Assembly: GCF_003590875.1 (NCBI RefSeq) | Contig: NZ_QYUN01000002.1 | Span: 2,852,001-2,916,000 of the forward strand | Origin: Noviherbaspirillum cavernae | Lineage (GTDB): Bacteria > Pseudomonadota > Gammaproteobacteria > Burkholderiales > Burkholderiaceae_D | Reading direction: 5' to 3' | Length of the DNA stretch: 64,000 bases | Part shown: positions 26,395-36,600 of the stretch, piece by piece | How the letters are laid out: each line of letters opens with the position of its first letter | How positions within the stretch are numbered: the first letter of the stretch is position 1 | Program-made: the position numbers and the translations under genes | The notes under the pieces: model-generated | Databases searched by the model: none | The model's input: only the letters and a program-made list of their open reading frames with translations | What the model was told of the DNA's origin: nothing

Positions 26395-27267
26395 ATGAAA
26401 TGGGAAGGCAATCGCGAAAGCGATAACGTCGAGGATCGACGCGGTGGTGGCGGGGGCGGCGGCTTCGGTTTCGGCGGCCGTTCCATCGGACTGGGCACGG
26501 TGGCCATCGCGCTGATCGCATCATGGCTTCTCGGCATCAATCCCCTGACCGTACTCAGCATGTTGAGCGGCGGCGACCCGGTGCCGCAGGTACAGGAGAT
26601 GCCGGCGCAGCGCCCTCCAGCCAACGATCAGATGGCGAAGTTTGTTTCCACCGTGCTGGCCGATACCGAAGACACATGGACGGCACTGTTCCGCGAAAGC
26701 GGCGCGAGCTACGTGAAGCCCAAACTGGTCTTGTTTTCCGGCAGGACACCGACCGCCTGCGGCACCGGCCTGACGGCGAGCGGCCCCTTCTATTGCCCTG
26801 GCGACCAGAAGGTGTATATCGACCTCGGCTTCTATCGGCTGATGCAGCAGCGCTTCGGCGTCTCGGGCGAATTCGCGCAAGCCTATGTGATCGCGCACGA
26901 GGTCGGTCATCATGTGCAGAACCTGATGGGGATCTCGGCACAAGTGCAGGACGCGCAGCAGCGCATGTCCGAGAAGCAGGCGAATGCGTTGTCGGTACGG
27001 CTCGAATTGCAGGCCGACTGCTTTGCCGGCGTGTGGGCCTATCACGCCAATCGCGCGCGCAGCATTCTCGAGGCCGGCGATGTCGAGGCCGCATTGAACG
27101 CGGCGACCGCCATCGGCGACGATGCCTTGCAAAGACAGGCGCAGGGTCAGGTGGTGCCGGACTCGTTCACGCATGGCACATCGGCGCAGCGTGTGCGCTG
27201 GTTCAAGCGCGGCATCGAGAGCGGCGACATCAAGGCATGCAACACCTTCGAGGCGCGCCAGCTTTGA
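26395..27267 (+). CDS. YpfJ-type neutral zinc metallopeptidase
   Basis: 290 residues: Gly-rich N-terminus (RRGGGGGGGFGFGGRS), one membrane helix (about 33-52), then a periplasmic zinc-peptidase domain with HEVGHH at 168-173 and a downstream acidic region (LELQADCFAGVWAYHANRA) that supplies the third ligand. Four Cys are spread through the domain. This matches the 'KPN_02809 / YpfJ' family, whose substrates are not known. The start codon directly precedes MKWEGNRESDNVEDRRG, the family's normal opening. Confidence 0.88.
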   Translation: MKWEGNRESDNVEDRRGGGGGGGFGFGGRSIGLGTVAIALIASWLLGINPLTVLSMLSGGDPVPQVQEMPAQRPPANDQMAKFVSTVLADTEDTWTALFRESGASYVKPKLVLFSGRTPTACGTGLTASGPFYCPGDQKVYIDLGFYRLMQQRFGVSGEFAQAYVIAHEVGHHVQNLMGISAQVQDAQQRMSEKQANALSVRLELQADCFAGVWAYHANRARSILEAGDVEAALNAATAIGDDALQRQAQGQVVPDSFTHGTSAQRVRWFKRGIESGDIKACNTFEARQL

Positions 27268-27355
27268 AACGCTGTCACTGCTTCAACGCCGTCAACGAGA
27301 TGTTGATAGAATGCCGCCCTCTTCCCTCCATCGCCGACCCTGGTCCGCTTTCGTC

Positions 27356-27646
27356 ATGCCCCACGATCCCGCTCTACAAGTACTGGCCGACGCGCTGGCC
27401 GGCCTGCAGCACAAGCAAATTACGATTGCCGACTTTTGCCGGACATGGCGCGCACAGAAGGAATTGCTTGCACAATTACCGCCGCGCTACGGCACCGTGA
27501 TGGAAGACCTGTTGGAGCGACTGGAATCCGGCAGTCTTTTCACCGAGGAAAGCTGTTCCTTCAGCCAGGAAGACCTGCAAGCCAGCCTCGCGGTGTGGCT
27601 CGACAAGGCAACGCAACTCCTTCAAACGCACTCTGCACAACGATAA
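27356..27646 (+). CDS. Small protein of unknown function
   Basis: 96 residues from ATG 27356 (MPHDPALQVLADALAGLQHK); an in-frame ATG at 27311 would add 15 residues. Helical, with ITIADFCRTWRAQKELLAQL and an acidic EDLLERLESGSLFTEESCSF. No signal peptide or membrane segment, no recognised domain. It ends four bases before the S4-domain gene, so the two are probably one operon. Confidence 0.6.
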   Translation: MPHDPALQVLADALAGLQHKQITIADFCRTWRAQKELLAQLPPRYGTVMEDLLERLESGSLFTEESCSFSQEDLQASLAVWLDKATQLLQTHSAQR

Positions 27647-27650
27647 TCCC

Positions 27651-27869
27651 ATGCAACAACTGACCTTCACTCTCGACGGCGAATACATCGAACTGAATCA
27701 ACTGCTCAAGCTGACAGGCATTTGCGACAGCGGCGGCGCGGGCAAGGCGCTGGTCGCCGGCGGCGCTGTATCGGTGGACGGGAAACAGGAGTTGCGCAAG
27801 ACCTGCAAGATACGCGCAGGCCAGACGGTCAGCCTGGGCGACGTCCGCATACGGGTCGTCGCCGCATAG
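27651..27869 (+). CDS. S4-domain RNA-binding protein (YbcJ-like)
   Basis: 72 residues, all one S4 fold: FTLDGEYIELNQLLKLTGIC, then SGGAGKALVAGGAVSVDGK (family 'GgeAk.li..G.V.vNG..e.rrg.Kl..Gd.v'). Free-standing S4 proteins of this size, such as YbcJ, bind structured RNA and are linked to ribosome or tRNA processes. Directly behind the 96-residue gene. Confidence 0.85.
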   Translation: MQQLTFTLDGEYIELNQLLKLTGICDSGGAGKALVAGGAVSVDGKQELRKTCKIRAGQTVSLGDVRIRVVAA

Positions 27870-27881
27870 CCTTCGAAAAAC

Positions 27882-28598
27882 CTACCTCGGCAATGTCTCG
27901 CTGCGCCGGCTGGTGCGGCGCTCTCCGGAATAGGACGACACGCGGAACTCGAGGTTGGTGATGCCGATCGAGCCCGGCGGGCCGACCACGAAATCGAAGC
28001 CGGCCTTCACCGGGAACACGTAGTTATCGCGCAGCAGGATATCGGTCTGGCAGTTGGGACTCGGGCTGTAGAGGTGCTGCTTCAACTCATCCCACACCGC
28101 CTCGCTGACCCAGCCGTACAGGAACAGCTGGTTCGGATACAGCGAGTTGTCGGAATCGAGATAGCCTTTCTGGTTCTTGCGCAGCGACGGATTGAGCGGC
28201 GGCGAATCCGATACCAGCAAATCGACGGAACCTTCACCGATGGTATGGGCCTCTTCATTCTGGAACGCGGAATAGACAAGCCGGATATGCCATTTGCACG
28301 TGAGGGCAAGCCGCTTTTCCATCACCGATTTATTCGGCTCCATCGACTGGCCCTCGCTCACCGTGGTCTGCGTGCACATGATCTGCCCGATGAGCGTCGG
28401 CTCGAGCTTGCGGAAGTTATCGAGGTTTTCGTGGAGATTCCAGAAGAACCATTTCGATCGCTCCGCTTCCGTCATGTCCGGCAACTCGGAGAACGGCCTC
28501 ACGCCATAATTTTCGAGGGTGCGCATCACATCCTTGCGCAGTTTTTCGTTCATCTCGACAAGATCGGGATTGAACTTGTGGTTGTACTCGCTCCGCAT
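27882..28598 (-). CDS. Unrecognised 238-residue cytoplasmic protein
   Basis: I do not recognise a family. ATG 28598 has GGAGAGG upstream; a TTG five codons earlier is also in frame. The protein is mixed-charge with no signal peptide or membrane helix. Its parts include an N-terminal helical segment (NPDLVEMNEKLRKDVMRTLE), KWFFWNLHENLDNFRKLEPT, a Cys-containing middle, SPSPNCQTDILLRDNYVFPV, and a C-terminal strand-rich part (PPGSIGITNLEFRVSSYSGE) with an Arg/Ser tail. The gene converges on the S4-domain gene with a 12-bp gap. Confidence 0.6.
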   Translation of the reverse strand: MRSEYNHKFNPDLVEMNEKLRKDVMRTLENYGVRPFSELPDMTEAERSKWFFWNLHENLDNFRKLEPTLIGQIMCTQTTVSEGQSMEPNKSVMEKRLALTCKWHIRLVYSAFQNEEAHTIGEGSVDLLVSDSPPLNPSLRKNQKGYLDSDNSLYPNQLFLYGWVSEAVWDELKQHLYSPSPNCQTDILLRDNYVFPVKAGFDFVVGPPGSIGITNLEFRVSSYSGERRTSRRSETLPR

Positions 28599-29065
28599 AA
28601 ACCTCTCCAGCAAACGTATCCGGTTGAAAAATTGCAGATTTCATTTCGCTAAAGGAAAGCCGGATGCGCCGCACCCGCGAAGACTCCCCCGGCGACCAAT
28701 GATTTCCCGCGCGGCGGCTGCAATTTCTGCGCACGCCACGGACAATAGATGCGCGACAAGCACATTTAGTTCGAATCGGTGCGTGTTCCGGTGCGGGTTT
28801 TCATCGGACAGCGGCGGGAAAGCGAAATTCCATTTCGGGGACGGTTGCAATGACGTCGCGGCGACGGCAATCAGGCCGGGCGCGGATTGCATCGTGCATG
28901 CCGGCACAGCGATATGAGGAGGAGATGCAAGGAGGGGATGCGGCAGGTCGGCACAGTGCGACGCTGCTTCATGCGGATTCCGGAACCGGCCATGGACATG
29001 GCCGACTCCGGAATTGCTCGTGGCGAAAAACACTTCGCCTTTGCCACGAATTTACGGCAAGCCGA
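28599..29065. other. Gene-free stretch of 467 bp
   Basis: No frame here has a good start site, conserved motif or sensible composition. A small perfect stem (GGCGAA-AAACAC-TTCGCC, 29023-29040) lies near the stop codon of the Ala/Lys-rich gene. The rest presumably carries the promoter of the unrecognised gene at 27882-28598. Confidence 0.4.
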
Positions 29066-29350
29066 TTACTTCGGCGCGTTCGCCGTCTCCGCTACAGCAG
29101 GCGCTGCCTTGCTGGTTTTCTTCGTCGCAGTCTTGGCCTTCTTCGGCTTCTTCACTTCGGCAGCCTTGGTGTCGGCTTTGGGTGCATCAGCTTTGGGTGC
29201 ATCGGCATTGGCTGCTGCCGGTGTCGCAGGCGTCGCAGCCGGTGCGGTTGCCGGGGCAGCCGGCTTGGCAGGCGCTGCCGGAGCAGTTTGTGCAAAGGCC
29301 GTACCCATGGCGAAGGTGGTAGCGATAACGGTAGCGATCAGTTTGTTCAT
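29066..29350 (-). CDS. Secreted Ala/Pro/Lys-rich low-complexity protein
   Basis: 94 residues: signal peptide MNKLIATVIATTFAMGTAFA, then Ala/Pro/Thr-rich sequence with a repeated ADAPKADAPKAD unit, a Lys-rich patch (VKKPKKAKTATKKTSKA) and an Ala-rich end. Similar short alanine/lysine-rich periplasmic proteins are common in Burkholderiales and have no known function. It lies between the phaB terminator and the 467-bp empty stretch. Confidence 0.65.
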   Translation of the reverse strand: MNKLIATVIATTFAMGTAFAQTAPAAPAKPAAPATAPAATPATPAAANADAPKADAPKADTKAAEVKKPKKAKTATKKTSKAAPAVAETANAPK

Positions 29351-29492
29351 GCTGAAGTCCTTGTGCTTGCCCGTAGAAAATCTCTACGTCCTCGTATAAC
29401 GAGGCATGGAAAATTCTGTTGACCACGCATTTGTATGTGTTTGTAACGGGCAAGAGAGGAACATTCGCAATCGTCCGGCAAGGAAGCAGACG

Positions 29493-29529
29493 AAAAAAAG
29501 CCGGTTCCGATCATGCGATGGGAACCGGC
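29493..29529 (-). terminator. Rho-independent terminator of phaA-phaB
   Basis: A 9-bp stem (GCCGGTTCC, 29500-29508, with GGAACCGGC, 29521-29529) is followed on the minus strand by seven T (29493-29499). It sits 67 bp after the phaB stop codon. Confidence 0.85.
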
Positions 29530-29595
29530 GTTGAGACGTAGTTTGCAATGCGACTTGTTGCGTGCCCTCATGCAACGCATGCGGGCGGCACAAGA

Positions 29596-30336
29596 TCAGG
29601 ACATGTGCTGTCCGCCGTTGATGGCGATGTTCGCACCGGTCACGAATGCGGCTTCATCGGACGAGAGATAGGCGACCAGTCCTGCCACTTCTTCCGGCTT
29701 GCCGAGACGGCCCATCGGAATCTGCGGAATGATCTTGCTATCGAGCACTTCAGCCGGAATCGCCATCACCATCTTGGTGCCGATGTAGCCGGGCGAGATG
29801 GTGTTGACGGTCACGCCTTTGCGCGCAACTTCCAGCGCGAGTGCCTTGGTGAAGCCATGCATGCCGGCCTTGGCGGCGGAGTAGTTGGTTTGCCCGAACG
29901 CACCCTTCTGCCCGTTGACCGACGAGATGTTGATGATCCGTCCCCAGCCGCGATCCGTCATGCCGTCGCATACCGGCTTGGTCATGTTGAACACGGAATC
30001 GAGATTGGTCTTGATCACCGCATCCCAATTCGTCTTGTCCATCTTCTTGAAGGTCATGTCGCGGGTGATGCCGGCGTTGTTGACCAGCACATCCACGGGG
30101 CCGATCTCTTTGGTGATCTGCGCGATGCACTGCTGCGCCGAATCGTAGTCCGCAACATCGCAGGGATAGGCGCGGAACTTGTAGCCCTGCTGCTCCATCG
30201 CGCTCAACCACTCCTGGGTCTTGGTGTTGCCGGGAGAATGAGTAGTTACCACCTGATAGCCGAGTGCAGCCAGCTTGATGCAAATGGCTTCTCCCAGTCC
30301 GCCCATACCACCTGTCACTAATGCGATTCTTGCCAT
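29596..30336 (-). CDS. phaB: Acetoacetyl-CoA reductase
   Basis: 246 residues, short-chain dehydrogenase. Cofactor motif TGGMGGLG (8-15), NNAG at 86-89, catalytic Ser138/139 and the pair Tyr152/Lys156 (NYSAAKAG). It reduces acetoacetyl-CoA to (R)-3-hydroxybutyryl-CoA with NADPH for polyhydroxybutyrate synthesis. The sequence 'NVNGQ.GQFGQTNYS-like' SVNGQKGAFGQTNYSAAKAG is characteristic of PhaB. The start has AGGGGAAGA upstream. Second gene of a phaA-phaB operon, 73 bp behind phaA. Confidence 0.93.
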   Translation of the reverse strand: MARIALVTGGMGGLGEAICIKLAALGYQVVTTHSPGNTKTQEWLSAMEQQGYKFRAYPCDVADYDSAQQCIAQITKEIGPVDVLVNNAGITRDMTFKKMDKTNWDAVIKTNLDSVFNMTKPVCDGMTDRGWGRIINISSVNGQKGAFGQTNYSAAKAGMHGFTKALALEVARKGVTVNTISPGYIGTKMVMAIPAEVLDSKIIPQIPMGRLGKPEEVAGLVAYLSSDEAAFVTGANIAINGGQHMS

Positions 30337-30409
30337 GTCTTCTTCCCCTTCTGAATTGACAACGGATATTGCAAGTTGCGCCGTGCGCAACTTGCGGTTC
30401 AATACCGGA

Positions 30410-31585
30410 TTAACGCTCGATCGCCAGCGCAACGCCCATGCCGCCGCCGATGCACAGGCTGGCCAGACCGCGCTTGGCATCGCGGCGGATCATTTCATGC
30501 AGCAGCGTGACGAGGATGCGGCAACCCGATGCGCCGATCGGATGGCCGATTGCGATCGCGCCGCCATTGACGTTGATCTTGCTGGTATCCCAACCCATTT
30601 CGCGGTTCACGCCGATCGCTTGCGCGGCGAAGGCTTCGTTGATTTCCATCAGATCCACATCCTGATGCGTCCAGCCGGCCTTGCGCAGGCAGAGCTGGGT
30701 GGCAGGAACAGGACCCATTCCCATGATGCTCGGATCGACGCCGGCGGAGGAATACGCCTTGATCCGCGCCAACGGCTTCAGGCCCAGTTCGTCAGCCTTC
30801 TTCGCCGACATCATGATCACCGCCGCTGCGCCGTCGTTGAGGCCGGAGGCGTTGCCTGCCGTGACCGTGCCGTCCTTCGCAAATGCGGGGCGCAGACCGG
30901 ACAACGCTTCCAGCGTGACGCCGTGCTTGATGAACTCGTCGGTGTCGAACACGACGGAGCCTTTCTTGGAAGGGATTTCGAAGGGGATGATTTCATCCTT
31001 GAACTTGCCGGCCTTCTGCGCCGCTTCGGCCTTGTTTTGCGAAGCGACTGCGAACTCGTCCTGCTCCTGGCGCGAGACCTCATATTTCTTCGCGATGTTC
31101 TCGGCAGTGACGCCCATGTGGTACTGGTTGTACACATCCCACAGGCCGTCGACGATCATGGTATCGACCAGCTTGCCGTCGCCCATGCGGATGCCGTCGC
31201 GTGAATTGTTCAGCACGTGCGGCGACGCGCTCATGTTTTCCTGGCCGCCGGCAATGACGATCTCGGCGTCGCCGGCCTTGATCGCCTGCGCCGCCAGATG
31301 CGTGGCGCGCAGGCCGCTGCCGCACACCATGTTGATGGTCATGCCCGGCACCATGTCCGGCAGGCCGGCGCGGATCAGCGCCTGGCGTGCCGGGTTCTGC
31401 CCGACGCCCGCCGTCAGCACCTGCCCCATGAGGACTTCGCTGACCATGTCCGGCGCAACACCCGCTTTGGCGAGCAGCTGCTTGATGACATGCGCACCCA
31501 GATCGGATGCGGCGACCTTGGCCAGGGTTCCGCCAAATTTGCCGACAGCAGTACGTCCGGCGGCAACAATTACGACATCACTCAT
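30410..31585 (-). CDS. phaA: Acetyl-CoA C-acetyltransferase (beta-ketothiolase)
   Basis: 391 residues, the length of biosynthetic thiolases. Catalytic Cys88 (NMVCGSGL), His348 (GHPIGASG) and Cys378 (CIGGGMG) are all present. It condenses two acetyl-CoA to acetoacetyl-CoA, the first step to polyhydroxybutyrate, and can run in reverse for degradation. Start 31585 is preceded by GGGAG; the frame opens five codons earlier. The synthase phaC is not adjacent, so it must lie elsewhere in the genome. Confidence 0.92.
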   Translation of the reverse strand: MSDVVIVAAGRTAVGKFGGTLAKVAASDLGAHVIKQLLAKAGVAPDMVSEVLMGQVLTAGVGQNPARQALIRAGLPDMVPGMTINMVCGSGLRATHLAAQAIKAGDAEIVIAGGQENMSASPHVLNNSRDGIRMGDGKLVDTMIVDGLWDVYNQYHMGVTAENIAKKYEVSRQEQDEFAVASQNKAEAAQKAGKFKDEIIPFEIPSKKGSVVFDTDEFIKHGVTLEALSGLRPAFAKDGTVTAGNASGLNDGAAAVIMMSAKKADELGLKPLARIKAYSSAGVDPSIMGMGPVPATQLCLRKAGWTHQDVDLMEINEAFAAQAIGVNREMGWDTSKINVNGGAIAIGHPIGASGCRILVTLLHEMIRRDAKRGLASLCIGGGMGVALAIER

Positions 31586-31931
31586 TTCAAACTCCCTCAA
31601 GGACTTGGTAAAAACCGATCATCACAAGAATCAACATCTGTTTGCTTTGACCGCAGCATTATTGATTCGTCACCGAATCCGGATCGAATCCGAGGAAATC
31701 ATCATAGGGATGCGTGCGGTCTGGATGTTGATGAATGTCAATGCTTCCTGAGAGCAATCGCGTGCTCCGCATTGGCATGGTCGGCGATTATGTCATAACA
31801 ATCTGACAATGTGAGCATGTCATGCGTGATTGGACGGCCGACAGAAAAGCCCGCCCGAAAACGGGTTGGCAAACGCGTGCTGGCAAGCGCGATGCGCGAC
31901 GCATCCCTGCGTCCGCGCACAATCATGCGCC
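31586..31931. other. 346-bp intergenic region upstream of phaA
   Basis: Holds the phaA promoter side; the marR gene ends at its far edge. No supportable gene is seen. AT-richer than its surroundings near 31610-31680. Confidence 0.4.
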
Positions 31932-32408
31932 CTACAGTTCGCTGAGGTAGCGCTGCGTCGCCTGCAATGCCGCGAGGCCGGCGGCGGCCTGTTCATTGGT
32001 CAGGCGGCCGACGGTTGCTGCCCGCAACTGCCGGATCTCCTCGTCGATCCGCACGATGATCTTTTTTGCCTTCGCTGTGACATGCAGCATCTTCCGCCGC
32101 GCGTCTTCGGGCGATGTGCGCCGCGTGAGCCAGCCTGCGTCTTCCAGTTGCTTGACGAGGCGCGTGACGGTCGGCGCTTCGATGCCCAACACCCGCGCCA
32201 GATCGACTTGCGTCACACCGTCCGGCACCCGCGACAAGTACAGCAAGGCGCGCCCTTTTGACTGGTTCAAGCCGAGCGGCTTGAGCCGCTGATTCACGCG
32301 GTCGCGCCACAAGCGGCTGACGTTTCCGATCGTCATGCCGAATTCTTCCTGCACGTTGGCGGACGGCGCTCTGCCGGAGAAATTGAGATTGTCTGTATTG
32401 GTGTCCAT
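31932..32408 (-). CDS. MarR-family repressor of the adjacent RND efflux operon
   Basis: 158 residues from ATG 32408. Winged helix-turn-helix: LGLNQSKGRALLYLSRVPDG, VTQVDLARVLGIEAPTVTRL and the wing RTSPEDARRKMLHVTAKAKK (MarR 'D.R...v.LT..G'). It diverges from the efflux adaptor, with a 14-bp perfect inverted repeat between them, so it probably represses both itself and the pump and releases on binding a toxic ligand. A later ATG (MTIGNVSRL) has a better ribosome-binding site (AGGAAG), and an earlier one lies inside the operator; the exact start is uncertain. Confidence 0.85.
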   Translation of the reverse strand: MDTNTDNLNFSGRAPSANVQEEFGMTIGNVSRLWRDRVNQRLKPLGLNQSKGRALLYLSRVPDGVTQVDLARVLGIEAPTVTRLVKQLEDAGWLTRRTSPEDARRKMLHVTAKAKKIIVRIDEEIRQLRAATVGRLTNEQAAAGLAALQATQRYLSEL

Positions 32409-32425
32409 GGAGCAAGAATATGCCG

Positions 32426-32462
32426 GTGCTGATATAGTTTGCATAGCTAACTATATCAGCAC
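32426..32462. promoter_or_regulatory. Probable MarR operator (perfect 14-bp inverted repeat)
   Basis: GTGCTGATATAGTT (32426-32439) is mirrored exactly by AACTATATCAGCAC (32449-32462) around nine bases. It lies between the divergent marR and RND adaptor genes and overlaps TATAGT/ACTATA -10-like sequences of both directions, the usual arrangement for a MarR binding site. Confidence 0.8.
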
Positions 32463-32517
32463 TGTGCCGAATTACCGGACGCCGTTGCTGTCTACATACT
32501 CTTATGGCGAGCATTTC

Positions 32518-33699
32518 ATGAAGAAACAGATAGTCGCTGCCCTCGCGGGCATCGTGGTGGTCGGTGTTGCCGGCTGGTATTTTCTCAAGGCGGAGAATCC
32601 GGTCGCCGAGGCCAACGCACCAACCAAGACGCCCGTGGCAACGGTCACGACCGTCAGCGCCAAGCAGATGAATGTACCGATCCGGCTCGATGCGAACGGT
32701 TATGTCAGTTCGCTCAACAGCGTCGAAATCCGGCCGCAGGTGACGAATGTGGTTGCCAAGGTGCACATCAAGGAAGGTCAGTTCGTGAAAGCGGGCGACC
32801 TGCTTTTCTCGCTGGACGACCGCGCGGACCGCGTGAATCTGCAGATGGCGCAGGCGCAATTGGCGAAGGACCAGGCCGGCCTCGCCGATCTGGAACGCCA
32901 ATTGGCGCGCAGCAAGGAATTGCTGGCCAAGGGCTTCATCGCGCAAAGCGCGACCGACACGGTGCAAACCCAGGTCGAGGCGCAGCGCGCGGCACTGCAG
33001 GCGGACAAGGCAGCGGTCGAAGCGGCGCGTGTGGCGCTCGGCTACGACAGCATCCGCGCCACATCGGCCGGACGCGCCGGCGTGATCGCCGTGTTCCCGG
33101 GCAGCCTGGTGCAGCCGACGGCCACGGCCGTGCCGCTGGTGACGATCTCGCAGCTCGACCCCATCGCGGTGACATTCACCCTGCCGGAAACCGAACTGAA
33201 CGCGCTGCTGGCCGCGCAGAAGACGGGCGATGTCAAGGTCCATGCCAAGGTGCAGGGCGCGCAATCGCAGCTCGAAGGCAAGCTCAGTTTCATCGACAAC
33301 ACGGTCGACACGCAGAACGGCACGATCAAGGTCAAGGCAATCTTCCCCAACGCGGAGCATCTGCTCTGGCCGGGTCAGTATGTCGCGGTGAATACCGTCG
33401 TGCGCGAGCTCGGCAACGCCATCGTGATTCCGCAGTCCGCTATCATCACCGGCATCGATGCCAAGTCGGTCTACACGGTCGGGGCCGACCAGACTGCGCA
33501 GCCGCGCCGCGTCGAACTGCTCTATTCGTTCGCCACGCAGGCCGCCGTCAAGGGCATCCAGGCGGGCGAACGGGTAGTGGTTGACGGCAAGCAGAATCTG
33601 CGACCCGGCACCAAGGTCAGGGAAGCGGAAGCGAGCAACAACGGCAACGATCGCGGCAACGACATCGGCGCCAAGGGCACACAGAAGAGCGCATCATGA
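32518..33699 (+). CDS. RND efflux periplasmic adaptor (membrane fusion protein)
   Basis: 393 residues. N-terminal membrane anchor KKQIVAALAGIVVVGVAGWY, then lipoyl/barrel-sandwich halves (EIRPQVTNVVAKVHIKEGQF, VKAGDLLFSLDD), an alpha-helical hairpin (about 105-165), the second lipoyl half (IRATSAGRAGVIAVFPGSLV) and the beta-barrel/membrane-proximal domains. It links the inner membrane pump to an outer membrane channel. It overlaps the pump gene by four bases. Lacks the lipobox of AcrA/MexA; the MdtA/MuxA-like type is closer. Confidence 0.9.
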   Translation: MKKQIVAALAGIVVVGVAGWYFLKAENPVAEANAPTKTPVATVTTVSAKQMNVPIRLDANGYVSSLNSVEIRPQVTNVVAKVHIKEGQFVKAGDLLFSLDDRADRVNLQMAQAQLAKDQAGLADLERQLARSKELLAKGFIAQSATDTVQTQVEAQRAALQADKAAVEAARVALGYDSIRATSAGRAGVIAVFPGSLVQPTATAVPLVTISQLDPIAVTFTLPETELNALLAAQKTGDVKVHAKVQGAQSQLEGKLSFIDNTVDTQNGTIKVKAIFPNAEHLLWPGQYVAVNTVVRELGNAIVIPQSAIITGIDAKSVYTVGADQTAQPRRVELLYSFATQAAVKGIQAGERVVVDGKQNLRPGTKVREAEASNNGNDRGNDIGAKGTQKSAS

Positions 33700-36600
33700 A
33701 TCTATCCGAGCTCTGCATACGGCGGCCGGTGATGACCGTGCTGCTCAGCCTGTCGATTGTCGTCGCCGGCATCCTGGCCTACATGAAAATCCCTGTCGCG
33801 GCCCTGCCCAGCTACAACACGCCGGTCATCAACGTCAGCGCGTCACTGCCAGGAGCGAGTCCGGAAACGATGGCCGCGGCGGTGGCGCTGCCGCTGGAAA
33901 AGCAGTTTTCGACCATCGCCGGACTCAACCTCATCAGCTCCACCAGCAGTCTGGGCGTGACCTCGATCACGCTGGAATTCGATCCTTCGCGCGACATCGA
34001 TGCAGCATCGGTCGATGTGCAGGCAGCATTGTTCCGGGCGCAGCGTTCGCTGCCGACCGAGATGACGACGCCGCCGTCCTACCGCAAGGTGAATCCGGCG
34101 GATGCGCCGGTGCTGCTCTTGGCGCTGACCTCGCCGTCGCTGAATATTTCCGAGCTGAACGACTATGCCGAAAACCTGATCTCGCCCAGCCTTTCCACGC
34201 TCAACGGCGTGGCGCAGGTCAACATCTACGGCCAGAAGCGTTTTGCGGTGCGGGTGAAGGTGAATCCCGCCCTGCTCGCCTCGCGCAACATGTCACTGGA
34301 CGAGCTGCTGGCGGGGATCAAGGCGGCGAATGCGAATACGCCGGTCGGCGTGCTCGACGGACCGCAGCAGACCCTGACGATCCAGGCCAACCAGCAGATG
34401 AAGAGCGCCGCCGAATTCGCCGACATGATCGTTGCCAGCCGCAACAACACGCCGGTCAGGCTGCGCGACGTGGCGGAGGTGCAGGACAGTTACGAATCCG
34501 TCAAGACCGCCAGCCGCTATAACGGCGAGCGTTCCATCGTGCTCGCAATCCAGCGCCAGCCGAACGCCAATACCGTCGCCGTGGTGGACGCCGTGCGCCA
34601 GATGCTGCCGCGCTTCCAGTCGCAGCTGCCGGCCTCGATCCAGATCAATCTGCTCAACGACCGTTCGATGTCGATCCGTGAAGCGATGCATGACGTCAAC
34701 ATCACGCTCGGCATCACGGTCGCGCTGGTGGTGCTGGTGATCTTCCTGTTCCTGCGGCGGCTGGTTGCCACCATCATCCCCACCCTCTCGCTGCCGGTGT
34801 CGCTGATCGGCGCGGTGGCGCTGCTGTACGGTTTCGGCTACAGCCTCGACAACATTTCGCTGCTCGGCATCACGCTCGCGGTCGGGCTGGTGGTGGACGA
34901 TGCGATCGTTGTGCTGGAAAACATCGTGCGCCACGTCGAGAACGGCATGCAGCCTTTCAAGGCGGCGCTGCTCGGCTCGAAGGAAATGGGCTTCACCATC
35001 GTCTCGATTTCGGTCTCGCTGGTGGCGGTGTTCATCCCGATCTTCTTCATGCCGGGCGTGATCGGCCTGCTGTTCCATGAATTCGCCGTCGTGGTGTCGC
35101 TCGCCATCCTGGTGTCGGCGGTGGTGTCGCTGACGCTGGTGCCGATGCTGTGCAGCCGCTACCTGAAAAGCGATCACGGCCACCGCGCGAACTTCGTCAG
35201 CCGGAGCTTCGAGCACGCCTTCGACGCCACGCTGAACGGCTATGCAAAGACGCTGGGCTGGGGCCTGCGGCATCGGCCGTTCGTGCTGCTGGTGGCGCTC
35301 CTGACCTTCGTGCTGACCGCGTATCTGTTCATCACGATTCCGAAGGGATTTTTCCCGGAAGAGGACATCGGCCAGATCAGCGTCACGACCGAAGCCTCCG
35401 AGGATATTTCGTTTGAAGCGATGCAGGCCAAGCAGGCGCTGGTGGCCGACATCATCACCGCCGACCCGAACGTCGCCAGCGTCGCATCGTCCATCGGCGG
35501 CGGCAACAATGTGCAGAACACCGGCCGCATGTTCGTCAACCTGAAGCCGCGCGCCGAACGCGAAAAGATGAGCACGCTACTGGAAGGCTTGCGCAACGAG
35601 GTGCGCGCCGTGCCCGGCATCGCCGTGTACTTCCGCCCGATCCAGAATCTGCAACTGGGCGGACGCGCCAGCAAGAGCCGCTACCAGTACACGCTGCAGA
35701 GCGTGCGTCCGGCAGAGCTGAATGACTGGAGCAGCAAGCTGCTCGACAAGCTGCGCAACGATCGGGCATTCCGCGACGTCACCAGCGATTCGCAGCTCAA
35801 GGGTTTGCAAGCCTCGCTCCAGATCGACCGCGACAAGGCGAACCTGCTCGGCGTGCAGATGCAGGATTTGCGCAGCGCGCTGTACAGCGCATTCGGCGAA
35901 CGGCAGGTGTCGACCATCTACACCAGCAGCAACGACTATCAGGTCATCATGGAAGTGGCGGAACCGTTCAAGCGCGACGAAAGCGCGTTCGACAAGATCC
36001 ACGTACGCGCCGGCAACGGCAACCTGGTACCGCTGACCAGCTTCGCCACCGTGAACAGGACGGTCGGCCCGACGTCGATCAACCATCAGGGGCAGTTGCA
36101 GGCGATCACGATCTCGTTCAATCTCGCGCCCGGCGTGCCGCTCGGCGATGCGACCGCGAAGATCGAGCAATACCGCACCGAGCTGAAGATGCCGTCCAGC
36201 GTGATCGCCACCTACGGCGGTGACGCGGCGGTATTCAAGGACTCCCAGAGCAGCCAGGCGATCCTGCTGGTGGTCGCGCTGCTGGTGATCTACGTGCTGC
36301 TGGGCGTGCTGTACGAAAGCTTCATCCACCCGCTGACCATCCTTGCCGGCCTGCCGTCGGCAGCGGTCGGTGCGTTGCTGGTGTTGCGATTGTTCGACCA
36401 GGACCTGACACTGATTGCCACCATCGGCATCCTGATGCTGATCGGCATCGTCAAGAAGAACGCGATCATGATGATCGACTTCGCGCTGGACGCGCAGCGC
36501 AACCAGCACATGCTGCCGGAACAGGCAATACGGCAGGCCTGCCTCTTGCGTTTCCGCCCGATCATGATGACCACCTTCGCCGCACTGATGGGCGCATTGC

